Shown piece by piece: positions 35,044-45,100 of a DNA stretch of 64,000 nucleotides (within the stretch, counting starts at the first letter, position 1; each line of letters begins with the position of its first letter). Location: assembly GCF_000374025.1 (NCBI RefSeq), contig NZ_KB893183.1, forward strand, positions 1-64,000, read 5' to 3'. The DNA comes from Spirosoma panaciterrae DSM 21099. GTDB taxonomy: Bacteria > Bacteroidota > Bacteroidia > Cytophagales > Spirosomataceae. Position numbers and translations under genes: made by a program. The notes under the pieces are model-generated. The model searched no databases. It saw only the letters and a program-made list of their open reading frames with translations, and was not told where the DNA came from.

Positions 35044-35195
35044 TTACCTGCATTGCTTACAACTTACAACGTCTAATCTATCATTACCCGATCTAATAAC
35101 CGCATTACCTTCAACGGCTGCGCGTTGGGCATCCAGCCCTAGCCCCGACTCCCCTGAGCGCGGGTCGATACCTGGTAATAAGCAACGTAGCCAGC
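35044..35195 (-). pseudogene. Frameshifted N-terminal fragment of a serine recombinase
   Basis: Reading the minus strand from about 35192, one frame gives GYVAYYQVSTRAQG, containing the catalytic-serine motif YYxVST; a one-base shift then gives ESGLGLDAQRAAVEG. Together these match the first ~35 residues of the intact recombinase at 60829 (AYYRVSTKKQGQSGLGLDAQ). The remainder of the gene is missing. It lies between the sugar region and the defence island. Confidence 0.75.
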
Positions 35196-35249
35196 CTGTC
35201 CCAATTTTGCCTGGCTTTTTGTTGAAGTCAATTTCAGCTATAAGAGAAA

Positions 35250-35711
35250 TCAATCGGTGGGAGCGTTAGACCGATGAAAGGCGTAGTCTTCAGCGCTCAG
35301 GTTTAAGCGCAGAAATTCCTCCATACCGATGTCGTGTCTCTCCAGTACATACCGACGGAACGGGAAACTTCGTTTTGCGTTGTCTAGTCCACCCGCTTTT
35401 TCTGCCCTTCTCAGCCTGTCATTCGGTAATCCTTCCAGGTATTCCTTAAAATAGACCTGTAATAATTCGCGCGATGATCGGTTTTCTGTTTGCGGATCAA
35501 TTTGCTGCTCCAGCCAGTCAGCCAGATCGACCGACGTTTCAGTCGTGTGTTCAGTGTTGCCAAATACAGCCAGGTCTTTTGCCCGGTTGTAATAGCAATA
35601 AGTCGCATTGCCAATGCGAAACATGCGAGCCATCCACTCCCGCTGGGACTCTGGCAGGGCCGCCAAGGCCTCCGTCTGTTGCTGATTGTATTTTTCGATT
35701 GGTTGTCGCAT
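35250..35711 (-). CDS. Hypothetical protein, second gene of a pair
   Basis: The 153-residue protein is hydrophilic and mainly helical (QQQTEALAALPESQREWMAR; VDLADWLEQQIDPQTENRSS). I do not recognise a family. It starts 3 bp after the stop of the gene at 35715, so the two are probably co-translated. A longer overlapping frame at 35411-36037 looks like a shadow because its protein is rich in Ile, Arg, Cys and Ser. The gene lies at the edge of the defence island beside a recombinase fragment. Confidence 0.5.
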   Translation of the reverse strand: MRQPIEKYNQQQTEALAALPESQREWMARMFRIGNATYCYYNRAKDLAVFGNTEHTTETSVDLADWLEQQIDPQTENRSSRELLQVYFKEYLEGLPNDRLRRAEKAGGLDNAKRSFPFRRYVLERHDIGMEEFLRLNLSAEDYAFHRSNAPTD

Positions 35712-35714
35712 CGT

Positions 35715-36005
35715 TTAATGAAGGGGAGGCACTTTAAATCGGGACGATTCACGGTACACCGAATCCTCCTTAATAAACATCCCACCGACCGAATTTCGGG
35801 CGATCTGGTAAATTTGATCATAGGGAATTCGAATACGCTTAGCAGGAGCGCCAGGCTCCGGACTAAAGAAGGTATCAAGCAGCATATCCTGCTCATCAAA
35901 ATCAATATTGGCTGCTGAATCCTGATGAACAAAGATCGGGCACATATACTGCCGGGAATGGTCTCTATCGGTATCAATAAAATCGATGTAGCTCGCTGAC
36001 ACCAT
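35715..36005 (-). CDS. Hypothetical protein, first gene of a pair
   Basis: The 96-residue protein is acidic and aromatic (VSASYIDFIDTDRDHSRQYM; FFSPEPGAPAKRIRIPYDQI). The same frame stays open upstream of the ATG for 12 codons (LVADLPDPNCHY) to a TAA, so either a non-ATG start or loss of the true N-terminus is possible. It is coupled to the 153-residue gene. Family and function are unknown. Confidence 0.45.
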   Translation of the reverse strand: MVSASYIDFIDTDRDHSRQYMCPIFVHQDSAANIDFDEQDMLLDTFFSPEPGAPAKRIRIPYDQIYQIARNSVGGMFIKEDSVYRESSRFKVPPLH

Positions 36006-36346
36006 ATAATGGCAGTTGGGATCTGGTAGATCGGCAACTAATTATTCTAGTACAGTAAGCAGGTGTAAATCGGGCGTCACAGTGATTTTGTTTTAGAAAT
36101 AGGGAAGTTGGGTGTTTATAATAGGCCTTGAACGAGCGCATTAACAGCTATTAAAGATATTATAATATCAGTAAGCTGCATTTATTAAATTACTTCACTC
36201 TAAACAAGCCAACCTTTAGAAACCGGAAAGAATGTACAAATTATATAAAGCAAAGGAGTACATGAATTATTTACAAAATATGTAAGTAAATACTTGATTA
36301 TGTAATTAAAATAATATATCTTTAATAAATTGAAACAGGCAATTAA
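36006..36346. promoter_or_regulatory. AT-rich region with candidate higBA promoter
   Basis: No gene is supported; a 64-residue minus-strand frame here is AT-driven and lacks protein-like composition. TTG at 36294-36296 and TATCTTTA at 36317-36324 fit the -33/-7 spacing (20 bp) of Bacteroidota promoters with one mismatch, and place a start about 15 bp before the higB ATG. Toxin-antitoxin promoters are usually bound by the antitoxin, but I see no clear palindrome. Confidence 0.4.
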
Positions 36347-36643
36347 ATGGTCATCATTACCAAAACCATTCTGAACGAGTTTGGTCTTCAACATACCGAT
36401 TCGGCTTTAGCCCTTAATGACTGGTATGCTACTGTAAAAGCCGCTGACTGGAAAAGTCTGGCGGATGTTAAGCAAACTTTCAATTCAGTGGACTATGTAG
36501 GCAATGATCACTATGTATTTAATGTTCGGGGTAACCGCTACCGGATTATTGCTATGATCTTTTTTGATAAACGGACTGTTTATATCCGCTTTGTGGGTAC
36601 CCACGCACAGTACGATAAAATTCCTGATTGTTCGATCATCTAA
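36347..36643 (+). CDS. higB: HigB-type toxin, mRNA interferase
   Basis: The 98-residue protein matches the HigB_toxin family of RelE-fold ribonucleases. TVKAADWKSLADVKQTFNSV and VFNVRGNRYRIIAMIFFDK, then VYIRFVGTHAQYDKI, give the strand-helix order, with a conserved R and the FxGTHxxYDKI end. Such toxins cut mRNA on the ribosome. The toxin gene comes first and the antitoxin 11 bp later, the reversed order typical of hig loci. It opens the defence island and may stabilise it. Confidence 0.85.
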   Translation: MVIITKTILNEFGLQHTDSALALNDWYATVKAADWKSLADVKQTFNSVDYVGNDHYVFNVRGNRYRIIAMIFFDKRTVYIRFVGTHAQYDKIPDCSII

Positions 36644-36654
36644 CTACCTTGATT

Positions 36655-37041
36655 ATGCAACTGCCAACCAACCCAACTGAGTATCAACAACTCATGGCCC
36701 AAATTGAAACCTTGTTACAGAAAGCAACGGTAGGAGGGGGATTTGACACGCTAACACCGGAAGAAGGTACGGAATTGGCTCAACTATCTGAACTAGCGGA
36801 AGCTTATGAAGACAGCATCCCGCTAATGCCGATCAAAGTGCCTCAATCCATCGCAGAAATGATTGAGTTTAAGATGTATGAAAAGAAAATGAAGCAGCGG
36901 GATATGGCTCGGCTTTTAGAAGTGCCCGAAACCAGGCTTTCGGAAGTTCTACGGGGCAAACGCCGAGTGTCAATGGATCTAGCCAAAACACTTCGTACTA
37001 AACTTAAGATTGACGCCGATTTTATTCTGGAACATGCTTAG
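36655..37041 (+). CDS. higA: HigA-type antitoxin with XRE helix-turn-helix
   Basis: The start is taken at ATG 36655, 11 bp after higB; an in-frame upstream start at 36628 would overlap the toxin. The 128-residue protein has an N-terminal toxin-binding part (TEYQQLMAQIETLLQKA) and a C-terminal HTH (MKQRDMARLLEVPETRLSEV then LRGKRRVSMDLAKTL). It should neutralise HigB and repress the operon. Confidence 0.85.
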   Translation: MQLPTNPTEYQQLMAQIETLLQKATVGGGFDTLTPEEGTELAQLSELAEAYEDSIPLMPIKVPQSIAEMIEFKMYEKKMKQRDMARLLEVPETRLSEVLRGKRRVSMDLAKTLRTKLKIDADFILEHA

Positions 37042-37110
37042 GCAACTGTAGCTGGTTATTTGACAATTTATTGCTTGAATGAAAAAACTAAAACCAACCT
37101 TTACTTGTCT

Positions 37111-37344
37111 ATGTCTTTCTATCAGAAATTAATCATTCAGACCGTGAAGTGCTCGGAATCTGATGCATATGAAATTGAAGAATATATGCGCCATAATATT
37201 TTCAATTCCACCTTAGATTGGCAAACTATGCAACAGCTTGAGCAGGGAGCAGTTAAGGCATGGAAAGAAATACAATTTTTACACACCTCCGAAGGTATTG
37301 CTTATATCAACAAATTAGTTGTGGAAAACAATATGAGGGATTGA
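37111..37344 (+). CDS. Small hypothetical protein downstream of higA
   Basis: The start ATG 37111 gives 77 residues beginning MSFYQKLIIQTVKCSESDAY and ending VVENNMRD; a TTG 51 bases upstream would add 17 less typical residues. The protein is compact and helical (EIEEYMRHNIFNSTLDWQTM). Its conserved look (sensible composition, clean ends) supports coding. It is 69 bp after higA and convergent with the giant gene at 37452. No family is recognised. Confidence 0.55.
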   Translation: MSFYQKLIIQTVKCSESDAYEIEEYMRHNIFNSTLDWQTMQQLEQGAVKAWKEIQFLHTSEGIAYINKLVVENNMRD

Positions 37345-37402
37345 TGCCGTATGCAATATATAGGCTTATTTGGATTCGTATCTCATGCGTTACACAAAAA
37401 AG

Positions 37403-37420
37403 GTGATCACAAATGATCAC
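37403..37420. terminator. Hairpin between convergent genes
   Basis: GTGATCA (37403-37409), loop CAAA, TGATCAC (37414-37420). AAAAAA precedes it on the plus strand, which is a T-run for minus-strand transcription, and TTGGTTTGTT follows. It sits between a plus-strand and a minus-strand gene, so it may serve both. Confidence 0.45.
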
Positions 37421-37451
37421 TTGGTTTGTTCAATATATTCTGCTCAAGGTA

Positions 37452-40400
37452 TTACTTTTTTTCAAAAGTAGACTTATGTCTGTAGATCTCCCAAACCTTC
37501 TCCTCTTCATCAATCCATTGGACGATGAAAGGAGTGGTCGAATCATTTATTTCAACGTCAAGTGAATTAAGCACAGTTATTAACCTATCAGTCTCATTTA
37601 TAACTTTACCGGAGTCAATCCGCCTGAATGATCCACCATCTACGACAAATTTGATTTTCCCAATCACTGGATTAGTGCCCCTTAACCTAACCGAAACAAT
37701 GTTATCCGAATACCGCACGTTCACAGACGGATTTCTATTCATGTAGCAGTCTTCATCACTAACTAAAATTTTGTCTATCCATCGTTCAGGACTATTTAGT
37801 TTATTTAAAAGCGATTTTGCATCAGCGCTGTTCGCACAGATAATTTGTAACGAACCGTACTGATCAATTGCTATCTCATCTTTTACTACGAACTCTTGTT
37901 GAACCTGTTTTTTATATCTATCCCTGTCAGTATCTGAAGAATTGAACCTGCGATAGACACCCTCGTATTCAAAATAATGAACTGCCTGATGTATGGTCTG
38001 CCTGATGGCCGAGTCCGCGTGCGAATTGTTATTCGTTATGAAATAATGATTTTCGACTGTAGCATCAAACATCACCTCGGATAATTTCAGTCTAAAGAAG
38101 ATTGGAACCGGACATTTTGGGTATTCACGTCTGGTTATGTCGCCGAAAGGTCTCCCCAATCGTTCCGTGAAATATTGATAGGGTGTTTGGGGGCGAAAAT
38201 AGAAACGGGCGAAATTATGAGGGTCAAGCCGACGATACACAATTTGTTGGGCAGCAGTATCTTTAAAACTAGCTTTTTCTCGTGATTTTATTTTTCCGTC
38301 GTTTAGAATAGACGCAGCGTTTTCAAGGTGGGCATAGTGGTAGAGAAATCCCTTCCAGTTCGATGACTGCTTCTCAATTCTAGACAAAAACAATAACCGA
38401 CTATCTTGATTTAAAATCCTGCTTGCTGCTTTATACGTCTCTGACTCCGCTTCCTTATGTAAGCCGCTTGTCAGAGAATTCCAATTCCAGTAGCGTTTGT
38501 ATCGGATCAGCAGGTCCTCGGTTGCGTTTATTACCATCGAAGCCGACAGTTTCGTCCAATCAAGTTTATCTTTAAGCTCCTCCAAAAGAGCAGCCTCAGC
38601 CTTGATGACTCCGCTCAGATAAGCCCAGTCCCAGGGCTTGTGCTTCAACTTGAGAAGTATATCGGGCTGTTTAGCTATTTCTTGTCGATAACTTAATTTC
38701 GAATAATCCCACTTATCAGCGTAGCGTTCTACAAAGGCTGATTGACAGAGCTTTTCTCCGATATGCCCTGACTTGGATAAAACCGACCAATCCCACGAAT
38801 CTCGATATAAATCAAGTATAGATTGTTTATCATTATCAACTTCCTCATCCGCAATTTTGAAATCAATGTAACTTGATAGAAAGCTCCAATCGAGTGGCTT
38901 CGTGCCAATCTCTCCTAAGAGTTGACGAGTGATCGTTTGGTCTTTAAATACTTTGGCAGTAAGAGAATGGTAATTCCACGGCTTGTCTTTAGTCCTTCTG
39001 ACTAAGTCATAGGTGATTACTATATCTTCCCTTTGCGTCAATATACGCCAATCCCACGGTTTGTTTAGTAAGGTATCATCCTCAAAAAGCCCCTTTCCTT
39101 CTTCATCATAGAAGCTTATATTTTTGTAAGCTGAAAGTACCTCCCAATTCCAGTCCTTATCATTATGCTCTTCTAAATAGTCATTATTAATAACTAGAGT
39201 GGGCTTTTGTGATAAAAGCCCGTAATCCCATTCGGTCGAAAAATCTAATAACTCGTTATCTAATACTAAGTCTTCCCTACTTGATAACGCTTTCCAGTCA
39301 ACATGAGGCTTTAACGCCTGTAGCCTTTGAAGATTTTCTTTTCTTGATCTTAGGTCTACAGTAAAACTACCCCTTTTGATGTTACTCGCTTTAACTTCGT
39401 TTATTAAGAACGGGCCTTTTTCAGAGATGTAATTCCAGTCCCAATATTGCCGGTATCGACGAAGGTGCTTATAGTCACCAGTAACTTTATTATTTCTTGA
39501 TAATGTCTTCCAATCCCATTTCGATATGTATTGATTTATAAAATCAACGCTCTCCCAACGAAACCGTTTTAAGGACGACAGGTAAGTCCAATCCAAGGCG
39601 ATTAATTTACCATCATCTTCCGGCATCAATCTTTCATAGAGGAAATCTACCGTGACCTTTTTTGTTAGTAGTGACCACGCCTTTCTAAAATTCGCTTCCT
39701 CCTCTATCTGGCTTAACGCTCGGCAAATGAACTCAACGTCAAGTTCGATTGACTCAGTCGTATACGATTGGTCCAAAAGATACGACCAGTCCCAATGGGA
39801 GGTTGTGACAGGCTGCTCACCACACAGTTGCTTAATTTCTTCGAGTGTAAAAACGTTGGTTGTCAAAAAAGCCCAATCCCACTTATCTTTCAATGCTACG
39901 AGATAAGATAAGATGAATTCTTTGTCTGTGTTCCTGGTAAGAAAGCTCCACTCCCAGGGATAATGGGGCTGAGTAGATACAAAGTCGATGGATACTCGTC
40001 GCGTTACTTCCAGCCAAAAGGCCTGTTGTAACTCACCCTCTGGGATTAGCTCAGCGAATTTAGGTAAAATGTTAAGTAGGGAAGTCTCGGATAGGCTACG
40101 GGCAATTGTCGGCCAATGCCAGGCTTGCCGAAGTGTTCGGTCTAAGCGCAGGGCTTTTTCCAGAAAATCCCCTCCTCTACTTGAAAGCACCCTGTAATCC
40201 CACGGAAATGCGCCAAGCGAGTAGCTGATTACATCGACGTTCAACCGCTCCGAGAGATCCGTCCAGTTCCAGCGGTGGCGGTAACGCTCTAACCGGGTAA
40301 CTATATAGTGTTCAGGCAAACGTGCCGACAGGATCGACCAGTCAACGATATCACCGAACTCATCTAAAAGGGAATCGTCGATCTGGAGGTGATCGTTTAA

Positions 40401-42170
40401 TATGATTTGCACCCATTCCCAGCCAAACTGAGGTTGTTGACGGATAAATTCCAGAGAAGTAATTATACTACTCAGGTAGGTGCGTCCTTGCTGGGTTACG
40501 ATTCGTGAATGATATTCGTTAAAAAGGGGTAAAGTCCATTCAATATTGGCATTACATTCAAAGCCCCGATCCGCTCCATAACTTCGCCAGCGCAGTAAAC
40601 TACATTCATCCAGTAATCGAATTAGGGGTTCATCCCATTCAAGTTGTTCAAGTGTAAACCCAGTCGTGCGGCCGGCATTTTGCTTAAGCGCTGTGACAAA
40701 CTCATCTTCGTTGAACAACCATCTTGCTTTTGCAGCAACCATTGGAATAACTACGTTCCAATCGATGACGCGCCCAAGTAGCGCAAGCTGCCTGGTCAAC
40801 ACATCCGCAGTGAGGGTGTTGGAAAACAACGTGTAATCAAAAGGGGGCCTGAATTGGTATTTGACCGCATTTATCAATATGTCAACGACTACCTGACTTC
40901 CTCGGGACTGAAGTTCAGGATAATCATAATTAATATCCGGATGAAAGTGGTCAATTAGGAAGGTCGTACTAAGTTCACGCTGACAAGCTACCAGGTTCCA
41001 GTGTGGGAAATAGCCTTTTTGGGCAGCTATTGGCAGTGCCTGAGCCATGAAGGAGCTTCCTCGTTCGGATAGCACCTCAAAATCCCAGAAATAGAGCTCA
41101 TCCGTTAAAGTCTCAAATATGAACTCATCTGCCAGCCTCTTTGATAATACAGACCAGTCCCATAAACTGGGGTATACAGCTATCTGCTCCTGAATTAGTT
41201 CTACCGGTGCGAGCTGACTGATCGTATACCAAATCGTAGCATTCTGTAGATGAAAAGCATCCAAGATAGTGGGGTCAGACCAGTCAATTCGAGTATCCTT
41301 TACTAGGGTATTCCAATCCCACTTCTCTGTAAATTCGGCAATCGTTTCTGCGTTGAACACACCATCGGGATCGTCCCATAAGGCCTGAAACTGAGCTTGC
41401 TTGATTATGGCATCATGCTGTTCACGATTACGGGGATCAGCCAGAACGGCAGTTAAATAATCATCCCGGTTGCCGTTAATCAAAACAAAGATTTGATGCG
41501 ATTGCCCATCAGATTGCCATACCTCACAGGTAAAAGTCACTTCTTCATTGCCCGCAAACTTGCCGTCGCCAAGACACATAATCGATGTGCCACTATCCTT
41601 ACCAAGCTCTGCCTGGAATCGCTCGCTTTCTTTCCCAAAGGGAAGCGATAAGGCCATTAATTCCATGAATTTAGCTGGCTTACACGAATTGCCTTCGGTG
41701 AGGTTGCTGGCAAGATTAAAATACCACTGATAAGGAAAGTCGTCCGCAACGGACAGATTACGAAAGTAGTAACCTGAGTGGGTACTATCCTGGTAAAATA
41801 AAAGCTTCTTTTGATTCTCAAGTGCCAGCTTACCCCACTCTGTCAGTACAATGGATAGCTTCTCAGTGTGACTCTCCAACCAGCCCAATCTCACTTCCTC
41901 AAGCAGATAAAAGGCCTGTTGGGTTCGTAAATAATGCTGAAAAATCATCCGTTCCGCCGGGTCAGCGTATCGTTTTTGCTGCGCATCCTCCACAATCGAA
42001 AATCCAAGCAGGTAGGCTAATTCTTCAGTAGGTATGCTACCCCCTTTACGTTGAACGATCTCGCAGAGTACCAGGTCCACTTCGTTGACTGGTTGAGAGA
42101 GAATGTACGCTACAGGAAATTGTAAGCGCCCAATAACGAACTTATGATTGACTGTACTAAGCAATTGCAT
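37452..42170 (-). CDS. Giant W-D-W-repeat protein with C-terminal DarT-like ADP-ribosyltransferase domain
   Basis: The 1572-residue protein has three parts. Residues 1 to ~280 are an unrecognised N-terminal region. Residues ~285-1250 hold about thirty repeats built on WDWxxLS (for example KPWDWAYLSG, RHRWNWTDLSERL), roughly 25-50 residues apart. Residues ~1272-1460 resemble DarT (DUF4433): FLYHYAHLENAASIL, HNFARFYFRPQTPYQYF, CPVPIFF, EYEGVYRRF, and KKQVQQEFVV with Glu1426 at the catalytic glutamate position. A beta-rich tail of ~90 residues follows. DarT enzymes ADP-ribosylate thymidine in single-stranded DNA. No DarG macrodomain antitoxin is seen. The gene starts 20 bp after the helicase gene and must be co-transcribed. 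The repeat function is unknown. Confidence 0.75.
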   Translation of the reverse strand: MQLLSTVNHKFVIGRLQFPVAYILSQPVNEVDLVLCEIVQRKGGSIPTEELAYLLGFSIVEDAQQKRYADPAERMIFQHYLRTQQAFYLLEEVRLGWLESHTEKLSIVLTEWGKLALENQKKLLFYQDSTHSGYYFRNLSVADDFPYQWYFNLASNLTEGNSCKPAKFMELMALSLPFGKESERFQAELGKDSGTSIMCLGDGKFAGNEEVTFTCEVWQSDGQSHQIFVLINGNRDDYLTAVLADPRNREQHDAIIKQAQFQALWDDPDGVFNAETIAEFTEKWDWNTLVKDTRIDWSDPTILDAFHLQNATIWYTISQLAPVELIQEQIAVYPSLWDWSVLSKRLADEFIFETLTDELYFWDFEVLSERGSSFMAQALPIAAQKGYFPHWNLVACQRELSTTFLIDHFHPDINYDYPELQSRGSQVVVDILINAVKYQFRPPFDYTLFSNTLTADVLTRQLALLGRVIDWNVVIPMVAAKARWLFNEDEFVTALKQNAGRTTGFTLEQLEWDEPLIRLLDECSLLRWRSYGADRGFECNANIEWTLPLFNEYHSRIVTQQGRTYLSSIITSLEFIRQQPQFGWEWVQIILNDHLQIDDSLLDEFGDIVDWSILSARLPEHYIVTRLERYRHRWNWTDLSERLNVDVISYSLGAFPWDYRVLSSRGGDFLEKALRLDRTLRQAWHWPTIARSLSETSLLNILPKFAELIPEGELQQAFWLEVTRRVSIDFVSTQPHYPWEWSFLTRNTDKEFILSYLVALKDKWDWAFLTTNVFTLEEIKQLCGEQPVTTSHWDWSYLLDQSYTTESIELDVEFICRALSQIEEEANFRKAWSLLTKKVTVDFLYERLMPEDDGKLIALDWTYLSSLKRFRWESVDFINQYISKWDWKTLSRNNKVTGDYKHLRRYRQYWDWNYISEKGPFLINEVKASNIKRGSFTVDLRSRKENLQRLQALKPHVDWKALSSREDLVLDNELLDFSTEWDYGLLSQKPTLVINNDYLEEHNDKDWNWEVLSAYKNISFYDEEGKGLFEDDTLLNKPWDWRILTQREDIVITYDLVRRTKDKPWNYHSLTAKVFKDQTITRQLLGEIGTKPLDWSFLSSYIDFKIADEEVDNDKQSILDLYRDSWDWSVLSKSGHIGEKLCQSAFVERYADKWDYSKLSYRQEIAKQPDILLKLKHKPWDWAYLSGVIKAEAALLEELKDKLDWTKLSASMVINATEDLLIRYKRYWNWNSLTSGLHKEAESETYKAASRILNQDSRLLFLSRIEKQSSNWKGFLYHYAHLENAASILNDGKIKSREKASFKDTAAQQIVYRRLDPHNFARFYFRPQTPYQYFTERLGRPFGDITRREYPKCPVPIFFRLKLSEVMFDATVENHYFITNNNSHADSAIRQTIHQAVHYFEYEGVYRRFNSSDTDRDRYKKQVQQEFVVKDEIAIDQYGSLQIICANSADAKSLLNKLNSPERWIDKILVSDEDCYMNRNPSVNVRYSDNIVSVRLRGTNPVIGKIKFVVDGGSFRRIDSGKVINETDRLITVLNSLDVEINDSTTPFIVQWIDEEEKVWEIYRHKSTFEKK
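38461..41340 (-). repeat. Coding region of about thirty W-D-W-x-x-L-S repeats
   Basis: The encoded repeats have the core [W/L/F]-[D/N/E]-[W/Y]-x-x-[L/I]-[S/T], from EKWDWNTLVKD near 41320 to RYWNWNSLTSG near 38480. Spacing is looser and the core more worn in the N-terminal half (PHWNLVA, FDYTLFS, VIDWNVV) and regular in the C-terminal half (SKWDWKTLSRN, QYWDWNYISEK, KPWDWRILTQR, DSWDWSVLSKS). DNA copies are too diverged for recent amplification. I recall PWDW-type tandem repeats in giant-virus proteins; this likeness is unchecked. Confidence 0.8.
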
Positions 42171-42190
42171 GAATCAGTAAGTAGGGCGGG

Positions 42191-45100
42191 TTAAAAGTTA
42201 GGTAGTAAAGTTGCATCTATTACACGGCCTTGGGGGGAATCAGCGATGGTCTGATACACATTCTTATAGATCTGCTTCCGGCTGAAGTGATCTGAGTTAC
42301 CAACGATGATCAGTAAGCGCTTGGCTCGTGACAGGGCTACGTTCAGCCGGTTAGGAAATTCAGCAAACCCCAGGCTTGACTGTGGAGCATATCCAGTCTG
42401 CGGGTAAGCCTCTACGTTTGGAGGTTGATGAATGGCAGTCGCCAACCCATTGCTGCGGACCATAGAGACAATAACAATATTCCGCTCCATACCCTGGAAT
42501 CGGTCAACGGTAGAAAGTCGGATAGGAAGTTCAGACACCTCGCGGCTCAGCTCATTCGTCATCTGTCTCAGCTGACCTAGCTGGCTGCCATAAAAAGAAA
42601 TAATGCCTATTTCTTGCTCTTCCGGTTTATATTTAGGCTGCTGCCAATGAGCCATGTAAGTAGCGAAGCCATCGGCTTTTGCGATGGCCCGGAGCACTTG
42701 CCGGATAGCACGTACTTCGCCGGGATTGATCCGTGATGTTTTATCCTTTATTTCGGGCGTTTTAACGTCAACCCACACGCAGTGCGTGTTCACGTCAAAC
42801 AAGCCGGGATAGGATAGGCCATGATACCGACTCTGGGGTTCGTTGAGTTGAGGGATTTCGACAAGTTGTTCATTCAGTCCGCATAACAACCCACCATCGT
42901 CAATGTAAAACTGTTTAATAACATCATTGATGGCCGGGTGCATTCGGTACTGTAGGTTAAATGTGGCCCTCAAGGTGGGCGACAGATTGGGATTTAAGAA
43001 TAGCTTCTCGAAAAGTGATTTTTGATTATCCTGCTGTCGAAAAAAGGTGGCCAATTCAGATTCGCCTACCCGCTCTAGGGTTTCGATAAAATCCCCCTCA
43101 TCTAACATGGGTGGCAGTTGTCGATGATCCCCCACGACGATTGTTTTTTGGGCGTAAAGCATCGGTAAAGCCAACTCTGGTGGCGTAGCCTTACTGGCTT
43201 CATCGATGATTACCGCATCAAAACGAATTGGGTTCTCCTGTTTGCTCCGATCGCCTGGATACAAATTGAGCCAGTTTCTAAAAAAACTGGTTGGCTTCTT
43301 TAGTGATCCCTGCCAGCCTATCGAACCGGAGGTAGCTCCGATCACATTAGCATAGGTTATGTACTGGTTGAACAGTAGCTGTCGAACCGATAAGTCATCG
43401 GTGGTGAAAACCTGATTCCACCGCTTGCGTAGATCGACGGTGTCGATGTCGTCACAAGCCTGGCTGCGGTTTTGAATGTTTTGGTGCCATCGGACGAGGA
43501 TGTTATCATCAGACTCAGATTGCGTTAGCGGATCGGCATCAACCCAATTCTTCATACGGTCGAAAGCGAACCGAGCCCCTTCCGTTTCCAGTTTCTCTTC
43601 ATTACCGAAACGTACCGGCTTGACCAGGTTGTGTGTTGAGTTGGCCAGTTTCTCCATCGCATTATCAACAGCCAAATGGGCTTCCGAGGTAAGCAGCAGC
43701 CGTTTTCTTGGATTCGTCCGTACCAACTGCCAAACCAATTCGGCAATGGCCGTGGATTTGCCCGTTCCAGGAGGGCCCTGAATCAACGCTAGTTCGGGCG
43801 CGTAGGTGGCTTTAAAAATGGCCTCCCGTTGTGATTGATTTAGCGATGTAGCCCATAAGTGTTGAATCATTGTCTGCCATTCGCTACAATCTTCTTTAGG
43901 TCTGATTTGCTCCGGAATTGGTTTAGCCTTCGAGCTGTCAAACAAATACGTAGCCACGCGCTTATTCTTGGGGTGAGCGGATTGCTGTCCCTGAACAGAT
44001 TCTAAAACCGCGTTCAAACGGTAAATCCGTTCGTATTCGCCTGTAAACACCGGGCGAACAACAGGCAGGCTTTCTATGGGATCAATATCCGGTATTAACT
44101 CTATCTCTAATAATGGGTAAGCCGCTTTGCTTACTTCGCCGATCACTTTGCCTGCAACCTCTATTTCACAATTGGCTAATGATTTATATTGCTGAATATC
44201 ATCGGCCTTACGTTTCTCTGCATCATAGAGTAAACCGTATGTATCATAAAGTGCCGTTTGACGAGACTCCACGAATGTCCATTCGTTTGATCTAAGTTTT
44301 ATATTGAGTATATCCCGGACGTTACGAGAGTTTTGCTGATAAAAAAAACGAATGATCTCATTATGTGGCTCAAAAATGAAATCGGCTTCGGGAAGATATT
44401 CTTCAATAAGTGTATATAATCGTTCAAGAGGAGTGGTGTAGACCAGTCGAACTTTTAGTCGCTGTTCCGATCCCCGGTGGTCGATCAATAAGTTGGGGAT
44501 CTCTGAAATAAGGTTTAATCTATGGAGCAGGTCTTCAGTCGTCGTGATATCAAATGCCAGCAGCTTCTTTTCTAAATCATGATGAATCTCATTGTGTTGA
44601 CAGATTGCAGATAAAGCGTCAGCCATTCCTGCAACTAAACGCTCATCAATCTCTACTCTTAGCTGTCTGTAGGTGTTTTTAAAGAGTTCACCTTCAAACT
44701 TATAAGTTGAGGACACAAAGTTTACTATATATTGTTGAGACCTCTTTCTGGTCGGGAATATGTGTCTGAGCCACCAGGCGGCAGCCTTCAGTGGATCAGT
44801 GATACCCAATTCTTGATAGTTAAGCAAAGTTTTAGTGTCTGACTGTGCCGGGTCTTGGGCCGGACGGTCTTGAAACGACTTGTCAAAGCTATTGCCTGTC
44901 TTTTTATCAGTAACTCTTATTTTAACTTCTGAGCGTTTTAAACCAATGGTATTTTCAAGCTTAGTTATTAGATCTGAATTGACCCCTTCTCCTTCGACAG
45001 TAAATTCGTTTTTATAAAGATATTTGGGATAAGAGCCAAGTTCAACTTTCTGAGGCTGATATGTCCTTAGTAAATCGCCTTTTTTTGTAAAGCCGAGACC

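Noticed and set aside
35411..36037. 208-residue minus-strand frame
   Set aside because: It overlaps two better frames in a different phase and its composition (Ile, Ser, Cys, Arg heavy, no domain) looks like a shadow.
36200..36394. 64-residue minus-strand frame upstream of higB
   Set aside because: The region is AT-rich, the product is Tyr/Asn/Phe-rich without structure, and it covers the likely higBA promoter and the higB start.
39652..39906. Plus-strand frames antisense to the giant repeat gene (also 37525, 39988, 41548, 41822)
   Set aside because: They arise from codon bias in the repeats; the products are Ser/Cys-rich shadows.
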